The notes: generated by a model from the letters alone, not told the origin. Counted from the first letter of the stretch, positions 20,078 through 30,160 are shown. The stretch is DNA of 64,000 bases from Cytophaga sp. FL35 (GCF_014349235.1 NZ_JACSOH010000009.1:115228-179227); one strand, 5' to 3'. Program-made: numbers and translations.

Positions 20078-21328
20078 TTATAGTGTGGTCTGTATTAAGG
20101 AAATTCCAATGTTAAGAAAGAAAGCATCTTGGTTCATACCTTCAAACTTTTTTAGCATACCAGACCTTTGATAAAGTAAATCGATATAAATTTTTCTGTT
20201 CATTATGTTTTTTTGTATGCCCGTACCTAACAGAAACCCAAGGCTTAATTTGGAGAATGGACTTTCGGTCGTTTGGTTAGTGCTTACAGTAACGCCATTG
20301 GTATCCTGCAATTCGTATTCGTGGAGATACTCAGATGAGAATTCTAAATTATTGAATGCTCCAATTTGGAAAGTTGGTTGTAATTTATCTCCTGGAAACT
20401 CATATTTAATTGATAAATTATTTGACCAAAATGTTCTCTTTGAACTAATATTATTTGTTTCAGTAAAATGATATAAGCTTTCTTGTCTGCTTTGGTTCCA
20501 TTCTAAATTGATAAATGTGATGTAAGATGACCATTGAAGAAAAATGTTTCGATTGATTTTTGGGAAATTAGTTTTATAAAAGACTCCTAGAACGGGGGAT
20601 GTGGCCTTTTTGTCTAAAGTCTCTTTAAAGTAATAAAATTGATTTTGCAAATTATCATTGGTAGCAACCGAAATGTGGTTGACTCCAAGGATCGCACCAA
20701 AGGATTGATTGGCTTTAGACACTTTACCACTATAATCATGGTATGAATCATTTTTTTCAATGTCCTGGTGATACTTTTTCGCTATTTCAATGAGTGATTT
20801 TCTAGTAAAAGGTAATGTAGATAGTTGACTTAAAACACTTTCGCTTTTGTAAAGTACAAGACTAAGTGTAGTACGATATTCATAGCTTTCAACTAAATAA
20901 GTCTTACCATTTCTTAAAATTTCTTTTTCATCGTTTTTGAGTTCGTGAAGTGTTCCTTCTTCGTCCAATATGTAATACCGGTCTACACCATTATAATTTA
21001 AAAAGTAAAGGCTTACATTCCCTTTGAACAAATGCTCTAAGAATAGCTTTTCATTTTCGTTATTAATGTTGACCAATCTTGAGCTGTATTTTGCTCCGTC
21101 CTTAAATTGAAAGGATATCAAATTTGTAGGATTATAAATTTCGGGCTCTACATTTAAATTCTTTATGAAAATACATTTTTTAGGGTTAAGGGAATTACCC
21201 TTAGTACTAATAAACCCTGGTATTGTGTCCTTATTAGCTTTTACAATTAAACCTTCTTTAAAATTGGATTGAGAATAAGAGGCAACTGTTGTGAGTAAGC
21301 AGATTAATAGGTAGTAATAATTTTTCAT
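20078..21328 (-). CDS. Hypothetical outer-membrane-like protein
   Basis: About 416 residues from the ATG at 21328, which directly precedes a good Sec signal (MKNYYYLLICLLTTVASYSQ); a longer start at 21382 hides it. The N-terminal half holds strand-rich sequence (GLIVKANKDTIPGFISTKGN). The C-terminal half alternates hydrophobic and polar residues with aromatic ends, ending FFLNIGISLIQTTL, which suits an outer-membrane beta-barrel. No family is named with confidence; the function is unknown. It stands alone between sdaA and the GH28 operon. Confidence 0.75.
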   Translation of the reverse strand: MKNYYYLLICLLTTVASYSQSNFKEGLIVKANKDTIPGFISTKGNSLNPKKCIFIKNLNVEPEIYNPTNLISFQFKDGAKYSSRLVNINNENEKLFLEHLFKGNVSLYFLNYNGVDRYYILDEEGTLHELKNDEKEILRNGKTYLVESYEYRTTLSLVLYKSESVLSQLSTLPFTRKSLIEIAKKYHQDIEKNDSYHDYSGKVSKANQSFGAILGVNHISVATNDNLQNQFYYFKETLDKKATSPVLGVFYKTNFPKINRNIFLQWSSYITFINLEWNQSRQESLYHFTETNNISSKRTFWSNNLSIKYEFPGDKLQPTFQIGAFNNLEFSSEYLHEYELQDTNGVTVSTNQTTESPFSKLSLGFLLGTGIQKNIMNRKIYIDLLYQRSGMLKKFEGMNQDAFFLNIGISLIQTTL

Positions 21329-21449
21329 TGAAGTATAGGATAAGTTGGCCCAAAATAATATTTCAGAAATGATTTGGCTCAATAAAACGGTTGTATTACT
21401 CTTTAATTCGTCAATTTAATTAGAGAGAAGAAAGCATTATCCTCGGTAT

Positions 21450-22820
21450 TTAATTAAGCTTAAAACCAATTACATTTTCATGAATCTGTTCTTCACCCAT
21501 AAGGGAATCTACCTGAACATTCATTAAGGATATGTTCTTAACCGGTTCTTCTTCCTGACCCATAATTTTGGATAGAAATTGCCCTTTTTTCAAATGAACA
21601 TTTTTCAGACTAATATCTGAAATGGGGGTAAGTCTTTTTTCATAGGTTGGTACTAGGTCCCGCCATTGGTATAGTACATCGGTTTCAATGCCTAATACTC
21701 CATTTCTAACCTCGTTGGCCATAATATTGTTCATGAAAATGTTCTTGACATAGCCGCCACGACGCTCATTCGTTTTTATAAATAATAGGTGGAATAAAGA
21801 AGCCTCATCTTCCACTACACAATTATCAATCAAGATGTTTTCAATACCTCCAGAAAGTTCGCTACCCACCGCCAATAATTGATGTCCGTTTTTGACCGTA
21901 CAGTTTCTGATGACCATGTTTTTGGAAGGGGTGTCCAAACGCCAGGCATCTTGATTTCTACCAGATTTCACGGCAATGGCATCATCACCTTGGTCAAAAA
22001 TACAATCTTCAATAAGTACATTTTGACTCATTTCTGGGTCCACCCCATCATTGTTGTGACCATGGGCTTTAACCTTCACCCTGCGTATAGTTACGTCGTT
22101 GGATAGATATGGGTGGATGACCCAAAACGGACTGTTGGTAATGGTGACATCTTCCATTAAAATATTCTTACTTCTATTGAATTGAATGAAATGAGGGCGA
22201 AGGTTGGCGCTATCGTTTACCATCTGCCGTTCTTCCACATTATCGCTTTTCGCCGCCAAATTGTATAATCTCTTTAGGCTGTTCATATGACCTGGAGGTC
22301 TGCCGAACCATTTCTCCCATGTACCCATTTTAGCTCTAAGTTCACCTTTGCCGGTAATGGCTACATTTTCACATTCATAGGCATATATCAATGGAGAGTA
22401 GTTGTAACACTCCATACCCTCCCATGTGGTATGCACTGCTGGTAGGTAATCTTTAGGATTATCAGAAAATAAAAGAATGGCACCTTCTTCTAGATGAAGG
22501 TTAACATTGCTTTTTAGATGCAATTTACCGGTAAGCCATTCTCCCTTGGGAACTGTAACGGTGCCACAACCGGAAGCATTTGCCTCAATAATGGCGGCCT
22601 GAATGGCTTGTTCCGTAGCTTGTTGATTTCCTTTTTCAGCCCCTTTGTCCACAATGGAAATGGTTGGGCACATACTAAAGTCCGGAGCTTTTACAGGTGG
22701 CATTTCAAAAGGAGCTTCCACATTTTGTTCCTTAATAGTTACTTGCGCGCTTTTATTTTTACAGGAGAAGGACAACAGGCCTATTAAAGCAATGAGATAT
22801 ACCTTATTTATTAGGGTCAT
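21450..22820 (-). CDS. GH28-family pectinase-type lipoprotein
   Basis: 456 residues. Lipoprotein signal ending LLSFSCKN, then a right-handed beta-helix. The polygalacturonase active-site blocks are present: NNDGVDPE, QGDDAIAVKSG (paired Asp), GHQLLAVGSELSGG and the IKTNERRGG Lys region. GH28 enzymes hydrolyse alpha-galacturonosyl or rhamnogalacturonosyl bonds; which of these is not clear. It follows a Tat-exported Gfo/Idh by 27 bases in one operon. The uronate genes at 41.6-45.4 kb could use its product, which is inference. Confidence 0.9.
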   Translation of the reverse strand: MTLINKVYLIALIGLLSFSCKNKSAQVTIKEQNVEAPFEMPPVKAPDFSMCPTISIVDKGAEKGNQQATEQAIQAAIIEANASGCGTVTVPKGEWLTGKLHLKSNVNLHLEEGAILLFSDNPKDYLPAVHTTWEGMECYNYSPLIYAYECENVAITGKGELRAKMGTWEKWFGRPPGHMNSLKRLYNLAAKSDNVEERQMVNDSANLRPHFIQFNRSKNILMEDVTITNSPFWVIHPYLSNDVTIRRVKVKAHGHNNDGVDPEMSQNVLIEDCIFDQGDDAIAVKSGRNQDAWRLDTPSKNMVIRNCTVKNGHQLLAVGSELSGGIENILIDNCVVEDEASLFHLLFIKTNERRGGYVKNIFMNNIMANEVRNGVLGIETDVLYQWRDLVPTYEKRLTPISDISLKNVHLKKGQFLSKIMGQEEEPVKNISLMNVQVDSLMGEEQIHENVIGFKLN

Positions 22821-22847
22821 ACGGTAATTTTAGAAATTGAGGATTTT

Positions 22848-24020
22848 TTAAGATGTAGTATTCAACCTAAATGCTTCTTTCTGTGCGGTTAAGGCTAACT
22901 CGGTGGCCAAGAAGCAATGGTCTTGGCTCATGGCCGTTTCCGTACGCTCGACCACATCGTTGACCAATTGCTCCCCGTATGGCATATGCACTTCGTTGCA
23001 ATCAAAGTATTTGGTTTCCTTTTGATCTACCAAGAAAAGATGATTGCCTTTGGGTCTTCCGGCTATATCAATGTACTTGCGCATTTCAATGTAACCCTCT
23101 GTTCCTAAAATAAAAGTTCTACCATCGCCCCAAGTGCCCAATCCTTTAGGGGTGAACCAATCGATTCGTATATAGCCAGTAGCATGATTACTTCGTACCA
23201 TCATATCACCAAAATCCTGATAATTAGGATACTTTGGAGTGCCAAAATTTCCTATTTGGGAAGTGCTTACTTCGGCCTTGGTAGAATTGGTATAATATAA
23301 GAATTGATCACATTGATGAGACCCAATATCGCAAAGAATTCCACCCGCTTTTTCCGGATAAAAGAACCAATCAGGCCTACTTTCCGGGCGCATGATATGC
23401 GGACCCAAACCAATGGTTTGTATAACCTTTCCAATAGCTCCTTCGTTTACAAGTTTTCCCGCCATAACCGATGCCGGATTGGCCAATCTTTCACTGTACG
23501 TAATGGAATAAATTCTTCCTGTTTCCTTCTGGACCTTTTTTACCTCGTGAAATTGCTCAAAAGTGAGAATACCGGGCTTATCTGTCATATAATCTTTTCC
23601 AGATTTCATCACTTTTATTCCAATGGGTGCACGTTCAATAGGTATGGCCGCACTGGCCACCAATTGAATGGTGTTGTCTTCAATAATTTCGTCAGCGCTT
23701 TTGGTCACCTTAACGCTTGGATATCTTTTGGTGAAATTCTTTAATAAATCTTCCTCCTTGGCATAAACCGCCACTAAGGTACCTCCTCCTTTAATTAGGG
23801 AATCTACCATTCCGTATATATGGCCGTGATTGATACCGATTACTGAAAATTTAATACTGTTTTTTGGCGGGGCTATAGTTTTTTTGGGAAGTACGATTTC
23901 CCTTATGTTGTTAGCATCCAAATGATTGGAGTACATATTCATTGGAAACATGGTGGCAGCTGCCATACCAGCAGCGGAAGTTGCCCCTTTGCGTAAAAAA
24001 TCTCTTCTATTGAAATCCAT
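22848..24020 (-). CDS. Tat-exported Gfo/Idh/MocA oxidoreductase
   Basis: 390 residues. A textbook Tat signal opens the protein (NRRDFLRKGATSAAG). The Rossmann-like loop is degenerate (VIGINHGHIYG instead of GxGxxG), and the family EKP lysine is in MTDKPG. The middle of the protein has GGILCDIGSHQCDQFLYY, typical of the C-terminal domain. It is followed by the GH28 gene at 27 bases, so it probably acts on a related sugar in the periplasm. Confidence 0.9.
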   Translation of the reverse strand: MDFNRRDFLRKGATSAAGMAAATMFPMNMYSNHLDANNIREIVLPKKTIAPPKNSIKFSVIGINHGHIYGMVDSLIKGGGTLVAVYAKEEDLLKNFTKRYPSVKVTKSADEIIEDNTIQLVASAAIPIERAPIGIKVMKSGKDYMTDKPGILTFEQFHEVKKVQKETGRIYSITYSERLANPASVMAGKLVNEGAIGKVIQTIGLGPHIMRPESRPDWFFYPEKAGGILCDIGSHQCDQFLYYTNSTKAEVSTSQIGNFGTPKYPNYQDFGDMMVRSNHATGYIRIDWFTPKGLGTWGDGRTFILGTEGYIEMRKYIDIAGRPKGNHLFLVDQKETKYFDCNEVHMPYGEQLVNDVVERTETAMSQDHCFLATELALTAQKEAFRLNTTS

Positions 24021-24133
24021 AATTAAGTTGATTATTGAGTAGGCGCAAATTAGAAAAATTAGGACATTATGTGTGCTTAGTAAAATTAAATTATTCCAAA
24101 AGGGCAGTCGTTTTACTTATTTATGATACTGAA

Positions 24134-24148
24134 ATGACATCATGTCAT
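24134..24148. promoter_or_regulatory. Palindrome upstream of dnaK
   Basis: ATGACAT-C-ATGTCAT is a perfect 7+1+7 palindrome. It lies 11 bases before the -24 part of a sigma-54-like promoter and shares the TGACA/TGTCA core with TGTCA at 24173-24177, so it may bind an activator. Inferred from position and symmetry only. Confidence 0.5.
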
Positions 24149-24159
24149 GTTGCTTTGAC

Positions 24160-24175
24160 TTGGCATATTGTTTGT
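24160..24175 (+). promoter_or_regulatory. Sigma-54-like -24/-12 promoter for dnaK
   Basis: TTGGCATATTGTTTGT matches the RpoN -24/-12 pattern TTGGCAYR-N4-TTGCW with correct spacing; the only core deviation is T for C in the -12 GC. It ends 49 bases before the dnaK ATG. No HrcA CIRCE palindrome was seen here. The sigma-54 gene is not in the window. Confidence 0.5.
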
Positions 24176-24224
24176 CATTTTGATACCGAAAAAAATCAAG
24201 CACTAATATTTAATAACATATATA

Positions 24225-26138
24225 ATGAGCAAAATTATAGGTATAGATTTGGGTACGACCAACTCCTGCGTCTCCGTAATGGAGGGTAATGAGCCCGTTG
24301 TAATTCCAAATGCTGAAGGTAAGAGAACAACTCCTTCCGTTATCGCTTTTGTTGACGGTGGTGAGATCAAAGTTGGTGATCCTGCTAAAAGACAGGCGGT
24401 AACCAACCCTAATAAAACTATTTATTCTATTAAGCGTTTTATGGGGAACAAATTTTCCGAGTCTAGCAAAGAAGCGGAAAGAGTGCCTTACAACGTGGTT
24501 AAGGGTGACAATGACACCCCAAGAGTAGATATCGAAGGTCGTTTGTATACACCTCAGGAACTTTCTGCCATGATTCTTCAAAAAATGAAGAAAACGGCCG
24601 AAGATTACTTAGGTCAAGATGTAAGCCGTGCGGTAATTACCGTACCCGCTTATTTTAATGATGCGCAACGTCAGGCTACTAAAGAAGCCGGTGAAATTGC
24701 AGGTCTTACGGTAGAAAGAATTATCAATGAGCCTACTGCCGCTTCTTTGGCATACGGTCTTGACAAAAAAGATACCGACCAAAAAATTGTAGTATTTGAC
24801 TTTGGTGGTGGTACACATGACGTATCCATTCTTGAATTAGGAGACGGTGTTTTTGAAGTACTTTCTACCGATGGTGATACCCACTTAGGTGGTGATGATG
24901 TTGACCAAAAGATTATCGACTGGTTGGCCGAAGAATTCAAGAGTGAAGAGGATATCGATTTGCGTAAGGATGCCATGGCTTTGCAACGTTTGCGCGAAGC
25001 TGCTGAAAAGGCAAAAATCGAATTATCATCTTCAGCTCAAACGGAAATCAACTTACCATATGTAACGGCTACCGCTACAGGACCAAAACACTTGGTAAGA
25101 ACACTGAGCCGTTCTAAGTTCGAGCAATTGATCGAAGATTTGGTAAGAAGAACTATAGAACCATGTGAGGCCGCTCTTAAAGCCGCTGGTCTATCAAAAA
25201 GTGATATTGATGAGATTATCTTGGTTGGTGGTTCTACTAGAATTCCTGCGGTACAAGAAGCTGTTGAGAAATTCTTTGGTAAGAAGCCATCTAAAGGTGT
25301 AAACCCTGATGAAGTAGTAGCCGTTGGTGCTGCCATTCAAGGTGGTGTATTGACCGGTGATGTGAAGGATGTACTTTTATTGGATGTTACTCCTTTATCC
25401 TTAGGTATCGAAACCATGGGAAGTGTAATGACCAAGTTGATCGAGGCCAACACCACTATCCCAACAAAAAAATCACAGGTTTTCTCTACGGCAGCTGATA
25501 ATCAGCCTTCTGTTGAAATTCATGTGTTGCAAGGTGAGCGTCCTATGGCCGGTGACAATAAGACTATTGGTAGGTTCCATTTAGACGGAATTCCACCTGC
25601 ACCTAGAGGTACACCTCAAATTGAAGTTACTTTTGATATCGATGCCAACGGTATCATCAAAGTATCGGCTACCGATAAGGCTACTGGAAAATCGCAGGAT
25701 ATTAGAATTGAAGCTTCTTCAGGATTGACCGAGGAGGAAATCAAGAAAATGAAGGCCGAAGCAGAAGCAAATGCCGAAGCGGATAAAAAAGCCAAGGAAA
25801 CTGCCGATAAGCTGAACGAGGCTGACGGAATGATTTTCCAAACTGAAAAGCAATTGAAAGAGTTTGGCGATAAACTTTCTGCAGATAAGAAAAAGCCTAT
25901 CGAAGATAGCTTGGAAGAATTGAAGAAAGCGTATGAAAGCAAGGACTTAGCGGTTATTGCCCCAGCTTTGGACAAAATCAACGAAGCTTGGAAAGCGGCT
26001 TCTGAAGAAATGTACAAGGCTCAAGCAGAAGCACAACAAGGCGGAGGACCATCAGCTGATGCTGGTGCCGATACTGCTAGTGCAGATGCCAAAGAAGGCG
26101 ATAACGTAGAAGACGTAGACTTTGAAGAGGTGAAGTAA
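24225..26138 (+). CDS. dnaK: Molecular chaperone DnaK (Hsp70)
   Basis: 637 residues, standard size. It opens [18 protein letters not shown]. The ATPase domain has [27 protein letters not shown] and [15 protein letters not shown]; the substrate domain has [14 protein letters not shown] and [14 protein letters not shown]; the C-terminal lid ends in a disordered tail closing [10 protein letters not shown]. It folds and protects proteins with DnaJ and GrpE, neither of which is adjacent, so dnaK stands alone here. A sigma-54-like promoter precedes it and a strong hairpin follows it. Confidence 0.99.
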   Translation: MSKIIGIDLGTTNSCVSVMEGNEPVVIPNAEGKRTTPSVIAFVDGGEIKVGDPAKRQAVTNPNKTIYSIKRFMGNKFSESSKEAERVPYNVVKGDNDTPRVDIEGRLYTPQELSAMILQKMKKTAEDYLGQDVSRAVITVPAYFNDAQRQATKEAGEIAGLTVERIINEPTAASLAYGLDKKDTDQKIVVFDFGGGTHDVSILELGDGVFEVLSTDGDTHLGGDDVDQKIIDWLAEEFKSEEDIDLRKDAMALQRLREAAEKAKIELSSSAQTEINLPYVTATATGPKHLVRTLSRSKFEQLIEDLVRRTIEPCEAALKAAGLSKSDIDEIILVGGSTRIPAVQEAVEKFFGKKPSKGVNPDEVVAVGAAIQGGVLTGDVKDVLLLDVTPLSLGIETMGSVMTKLIEANTTIPTKKSQVFSTAADNQPSVEIHVLQGERPMAGDNKTIGRFHLDGIPPAPRGTPQIEVTFDIDANGIIKVSATDKATGKSQDIRIEASSGLTEEEIKKMKAEAEANAEADKKAKETADKLNEADGMIFQTEKQLKEFGDKLSADKKKPIEDSLEELKKAYESKDLAVIAPALDKINEAWKAASEEMYKAQAEAQQGGGPSADAGADTASADAKEGDNVEDVDFEEVK

Positions 26139-26159
26139 TCTTCACTTGATAGATAAATT

Positions 26160-26191
26160 AAAGCCCCTGATGATTTTTCATCAGGGGCTTT
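26160..26191. terminator. Strong bidirectional terminator after dnaK
   Basis: A perfect 14-base stem (26160-26173 and 26178-26191) with a TTTT loop, GC-rich in its centre, followed by TTGATTTTTT. It serves dnaK and the convergent Bax-inhibitor gene. Confidence 0.92.
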
Positions 26192-26211
26192 TGATTTTTT
26201 AAGTATTGGAA

Positions 26212-26919
26212 CTAGTCCCTAGAAAGAATGCTCAAAATATACCAAAAGAGCAACATTAAAGAAGCAAACAAGCCTAAAGAAGCGGCTACATACTGATTTT
26301 CGTTGTATTTGTGAATTAAGTTAGAGGTCTGGTAAAGAATAGAGCCAGAAGCCAAAACAACCATTCCAACACTGAACCAAAGTCCAAGATCAAAGCCGAA
26401 CAAGGTTCCCGCAATGATCAATCCTAAGGCAATGCAAAACCCAATAGTTAAAATAGATTTCAAAAAAGAGAAATCTTTCTTGGTCAAGAAAACTACTGCC
26501 GAAAGTCCTGTGAACAGAGATAAGGTAAGAACGGCCGCCTGGTTTAAAATTTGGAAAGCGCCACCCTCGGCCATGGTCATAGCAATAAAAATCAAAGGGA
26601 TAAATATAAATGCTTCCGCCACCACGTACAGCACTAATCCCGCATAGTGCATATTCTTATCGTTACTTCGTAAGGCCAACCTTTCGGCATAATTGGTCAC
26701 AAGCATAAATCCTCCTAAGAGCAACAGCCAGCTTATTCCACCGGTTAAGGACAAAGCTAGATTTAGTATTGCATCGGATTGAAAAAATAAGGTTTCTACC
26801 AGAATGAAGAGTAGAACAGCGCCAGCCAAATGGGCGTATGTTTTTTTGTAGAAAGCTACGCGAGCTTGATCGTTCAGTTGTCCAACAAAGGGGTGGATTG
26901 GGTTAGGTTGTGTATCCAT
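26212..26919 (-). CDS. Bax inhibitor-1/YccA family membrane protein
   Basis: 235 residues with seven hydrophobic segments. Features of the BI-1 family include the opening VAFYKKTYAHLAGAVLLF and GFDLGLWFSVGMVVLASGSILYQTSNLIHKY. Bacterial members act as pH-sensitive calcium leak channels or interact with FtsH; the role here is untested. Monocistronic, convergent with dnaK. Confidence 0.93.
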   Translation of the reverse strand: MDTQPNPIHPFVGQLNDQARVAFYKKTYAHLAGAVLLFILVETLFFQSDAILNLALSLTGGISWLLLLGGFMLVTNYAERLALRSNDKNMHYAGLVLYVVAEAFIFIPLIFIAMTMAEGGAFQILNQAAVLTLSLFTGLSAVVFLTKKDFSFLKSILTIGFCIALGLIIAGTLFGFDLGLWFSVGMVVLASGSILYQTSNLIHKYNENQYVAASLGLFASLMLLFWYILSILSRD

Positions 26920-27080
26920 AAATTTTGATTAAGGTGTTTATACTGTTAACCAAGGAAACACTTTTAAGGAAAGTGAAGGTGTTTTGATCGATGCTTCGGA
27001 CTAAAAAATAGTTAAACTACCCCAATTGTACTTTTTAATGAAATGCTATGGCTTTTATTTTCAATTGTAGGAATAACCAT

Positions 27081-27088
27081 TAATTTTG
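27081..27088 (+). promoter_or_regulatory. Candidate -7 box with very short leader
   Basis: TAATTTTG fits TAnnTTTG exactly and ends four bases before the ATG at 27093, which would give an almost leaderless transcript. Such placement is not rare in Flavobacteriaceae. A -33 element is not clear. Confidence 0.4.
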
Positions 27089-27092
27089 CAGT

Positions 27093-28034
27093 ATGTCACG
27101 AACAAGTCCCCTTCTTTGTTTATGCCTCTTGTTTATTTTGGTTTCCAAACTTTCAGCGCAAGAAATCGAAATATTTAAAGTATCTGATTTTGATTTAGTC
27201 GGCCCGGTAAAAACTTGTTTGGTTATAACCGATTATGGTAAAGAAGAATATCATTTTGATGAAAAAGGGAGGCTTACCAAATCCGTAACCATTTATAGTG
27301 ATAGTGATTACGAGACTACCTATTATAAATATAAAGATGGGTATATAAGCGAACGTAGAATAGAGAATTATTTAAACGATACGTTCGATAGCGCTACTTC
27401 TTTAGCTAATTTCTATACCTTGGATACCTTGCCGCGACGAATGGTGACAGAAAAAATCATTAGCTATGAAAAGGAATTGTTGGAACAAAATCGGTATTAC
27501 TATGACGAAGACCATAGAACTATAAGAATGGTTCGTGTAGGTACTGATGGTACCGATGAAATTACTTTTGAGTATGAGAATACCGATGAAGGAGAAGTGT
27601 TAAAACAAAGCTTGAACGGGGTTCTGGCCAAAACGGTTGAAACCGACTTTGTAGAAATACAGAACGATTCATTGAGACAAAAAACCGAAGTAAGTAAGAA
27701 TTACATCAATGGCGAATTAACCTCTAGAAACAAAAAAGTAATTAATCCCAAAGGGAAACCACTTTATACCAGTTCTTCAATTTACGACGCCAGTACCGAC
27801 AAGTGGATATCACAACAGGAAGTAAATTTTGAATACACGGCAGATGGTATTTTAAGTAAGACCCTAGAGAAGAATAAAGGGTTAACTTCTACCAAAGAGT
27901 ATATCTATCAGTTTGATGGCCATTCACCAAAAAACTGGGTGAAGAAAATCATTACTCCTAACAACTCATATATTACTAGAAAAATTACCTATTATAAGCC
28001 TGAAGTTACCAAAACTATCGAGAAGAACGATTAG
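27093..28034 (+). CDS. Secreted hypothetical protein with YD-like repeats
   Basis: 313 residues. Sec signal ending KLSAQE. The mature protein has repeated Tyr-rich units that look like RHS/YD-type or WG-like repeats, such as YHFDEKGRLTKSVTIYSDS, YYYDEDHRTIRMVRVGTDG and YTADGILSKTLEKNKGL. This suggests an elongated beta structure exported to the envelope or outside. No catalytic motif or named family is seen. It ends five bases from a convergent NTF2-like gene. Confidence 0.75.
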   Translation: MSRTSPLLCLCLLFILVSKLSAQEIEIFKVSDFDLVGPVKTCLVITDYGKEEYHFDEKGRLTKSVTIYSDSDYETTYYKYKDGYISERRIENYLNDTFDSATSLANFYTLDTLPRRMVTEKIISYEKELLEQNRYYYDEDHRTIRMVRVGTDGTDEITFEYENTDEGEVLKQSLNGVLAKTVETDFVEIQNDSLRQKTEVSKNYINGELTSRNKKVINPKGKPLYTSSSIYDASTDKWISQQEVNFEYTADGILSKTLEKNKGLTSTKEYIYQFDGHSPKNWVKKIITPNNSYITRKITYYKPEVTKTIEKND

Positions 28035-28038
28035 AGTA

Positions 28039-28473
28039 TTAGCAGGAGCTGTCTGCCACAATTTTCCATACTCCATTTATTTTCTTGAAAATAATCATAA
28101 ATGTTCCGTTGGCATTACCCGCTTTTCTGGTTAAATGGTATTGCCCCATCACATAATAGGCACCTTCATTTATTGGTGTAATTTGATCAATGATAAACTT
28201 TAAGGTTCCCGTGTAATCTTGGTTGGGATATCCTTTTTTATAATTGTCAAGAGTAGTTTGCCACCCTTTCGTAATTCGTGCTCCGCTGTAATAGGTAAGA
28301 GAGTCGGACTGCCAATATCCTTGCATAAAACCTTCTAAGTCCCCTTTGCTCCAAGCGGCTTCCTGTTTTTTCATTAGTTCAATGATAGCTTTTTCGTCCT
28401 TATTTTGGGCAAAAGTCAAAGAAGTTCCTCCAAAGAATAGGGCAATAAGTAGCAGAAGAAATTTATTTTTCAT
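28039..28473 (-). CDS. Secreted DUF4440/NTF2-like protein
   Basis: 144 residues. Sec signal ending LTFAQNK, then a DUF4440-type NTF2 fold: IELMKKQEAAWSKGDLEGFMQGYWQSD, a middle SGARITKGWQTTLDNYKK, and GTFMIIFKKINGVWKIVADSS at the end. The strand pattern and terminal Trp-Lys-Ile are typical of the family. The ligand or reaction is unknown. Second of three exported NTF2-like proteins in the window. Confidence 0.86.
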   Translation of the reverse strand: MKNKFLLLLIALFFGGTSLTFAQNKDEKAIIELMKKQEAAWSKGDLEGFMQGYWQSDSLTYYSGARITKGWQTTLDNYKKGYPNQDYTGTLKFIIDQITPINEGAYYVMGQYHLTRKAGNANGTFMIIFKKINGVWKIVADSSC

Positions 28474-28588
28474 TGTTATAAATTTTATTGTCTAGCATAT
28501 AGCCCTAAAATACCTCTTTTAAATTAGAATGAACCAGATTGATTTCTATCAATGTTTACTATATTGCCCACCAAACCAAACCGAAAAA

Positions 28589-30160
28589 ATGATTTCTACA
28601 CCAAAATCCTTGCTATCTCTTGCTTTTCTATGCATTCTATTTTCTTTAAAATTGTGTTGTCAACATACGGATGACAGGCCCAATATTCTTTTTATTCTTT
28701 CTGATGATCATACTTCACAGGCTTGGGGTATTTACGGAGGTATTTTAAAGGACCATGTTAAAAACCAAAATATAAAAAGATTGGCTTCGGAAGGTGTGGT
28801 ACTTGAAAACGCATTCTGTACCAACAGCATCTGTACGCCAAGTCGTGGAAGCATTCTTACCGGACAGTATAGCCATATCAATCAAGTGTACACCTTGAGC
28901 GAACCTTTACCTGATGGTCACCCCAATATTGCCCGCACTTTTTCTGAAAACGGATATCAAACGGCCATTATAGGTAAATGGCACTTAGTAGGTCAGCCCC
29001 AGGGCTTTGATTATTTTAATGTCTTGCCGGGCCAAGGACGCTACTGGAATCCTATTCTAAAAACGAAAGAGGATTGGAAAGATGGCTATAACAGTTCGGG
29101 TGGCACGGAGTACAAAGGATTTTCAACAGATGTAATTACAGATTTGACTATTGAACATTTGCGGAAAAGGGATGAAAATAAGCCCTTTTTAATGTTCTGT
29201 AATTTTAAGGCCACGCATGAACCTTTTGATTACCCGGAAAGATTTAAAGATTTAAATGCTAACGTGGATTTGCCCGAACCTGCCTCGCTTTATGATTTTG
29301 GTAGTGCAACTACTGGCAGAACTTTTAAAGGACAAAAGCTAGAAAATTTAGGACAACGCTGGCATAATGCCACTGTGGACCCAGATAATTGGTGGACAAC
29401 CTATCCCGGACTTCCATATCCTTTGGAAGGATTGGACAGCATTCAAAAACGAAAAAAGATATATCAGAAACTCGCGAAAGATTTTATTCGTTCCGGTGCG
29501 GCCATTGATGATAACATTGGTAAATTACTGGACTACCTGGAGAACGAAGGTATAGCCGATAATACCATTGTCATCTACACAGCGGACCAAGGTTATTTTT
29601 TAGGGGAACATGGTTTTTTTGATAAGCGAATGTTTTACGAAGAATCGTTGCGAATGCCCTTTGTTATCCGTTACCCAAAGAAAATTAAGGGCGGCAAACG
29701 TATAGATGATATCATTTTAAATATTGATTTTGCAGCGCTTATGGCAGATTATGCAGGTATAGAAAAGCCTGGTTATATTCAAGGAGAGAGCTTTAGAGAT
29801 AACCTAGAAGGGAAAACCTCAAAAAACTGGCGCAAGCAAATGTATTATAGATATTGGTTGCATCACCCAGATAGACCGGCCCATTTTGGTATTAGAAACG
29901 AGCGTTATAAACTTATTTTCTTTTATGGGCAGCCATTGGATAAAAAAGGTACTTCTAAAGAAACTACAGAACCTGCTTGGGAATTTTATGATTTAGAGAA
30001 GGACCCTAAAGAATTGCACAATGCCATAAACGATTCAGAATATGAAGGGGTTATACCTGAAATGAAAAAGGACTTGGTGAAAGAAAGAAAAAAATATACC
30101 GATCAAGATATGGACTCCTATAAGATGCAAGAAATTTTAAAAGAGCATAGCTTACGCTAA
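28589..30160 (+). CDS. Secreted type I sulfatase (S1 family)
   Basis: About 523 residues from the ATG at 28589, which directly precedes a Sec signal; an ATG at 28529 adds 20 residues that do not look like a signal. The formylglycine motif is complete (ICTPSRGSILTGQ, maturation of the Cys), metal ligands sit in ILFILSDDHTSQ and IYTADQGYFLGEHGFFDKR, and IGKWHLVG carries the conserved Lys-His. It removes sulfate esters, probably from a marine sulfated glycan. It lies next to the sigma/FecR/SusCD block and is convergent with the sigma gene, so it is transcribed separately. The anaerobic maturase is not visible. Confidence 0.94.
   Translation: MISTPKSLLSLAFLCILFSLKLCCQHTDDRPNILFILSDDHTSQAWGIYGGILKDHVKNQNIKRLASEGVVLENAFCTNSICTPSRGSILTGQYSHINQVYTLSEPLPDGHPNIARTFSENGYQTAIIGKWHLVGQPQGFDYFNVLPGQGRYWNPILKTKEDWKDGYNSSGGTEYKGFSTDVITDLTIEHLRKRDENKPFLMFCNFKATHEPFDYPERFKDLNANVDLPEPASLYDFGSATTGRTFKGQKLENLGQRWHNATVDPDNWWTTYPGLPYPLEGLDSIQKRKKIYQKLAKDFIRSGAAIDDNIGKLLDYLENEGIADNTIVIYTADQGYFLGEHGFFDKRMFYEESLRMPFVIRYPKKIKGGKRIDDIILNIDFAALMADYAGIEKPGYIQGESFRDNLEGKTSKNWRKQMYYRYWLHHPDRPAHFGIRNERYKLIFFYGQPLDKKGTSKETTEPAWEFYDLEKDPKELHNAINDSEYEGVIPEMKKDLVKERKKYTDQDMDSYKMQEILKEHSLR

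Noticed and set aside
25616..26017. 133-codon minus-strand frame inside dnaK
   Set aside because: It is the antisense of a Glu/Lys/Ala-rich coding region, has low-complexity Ser/Ala composition and no domain; dnaK accounts for the bases.
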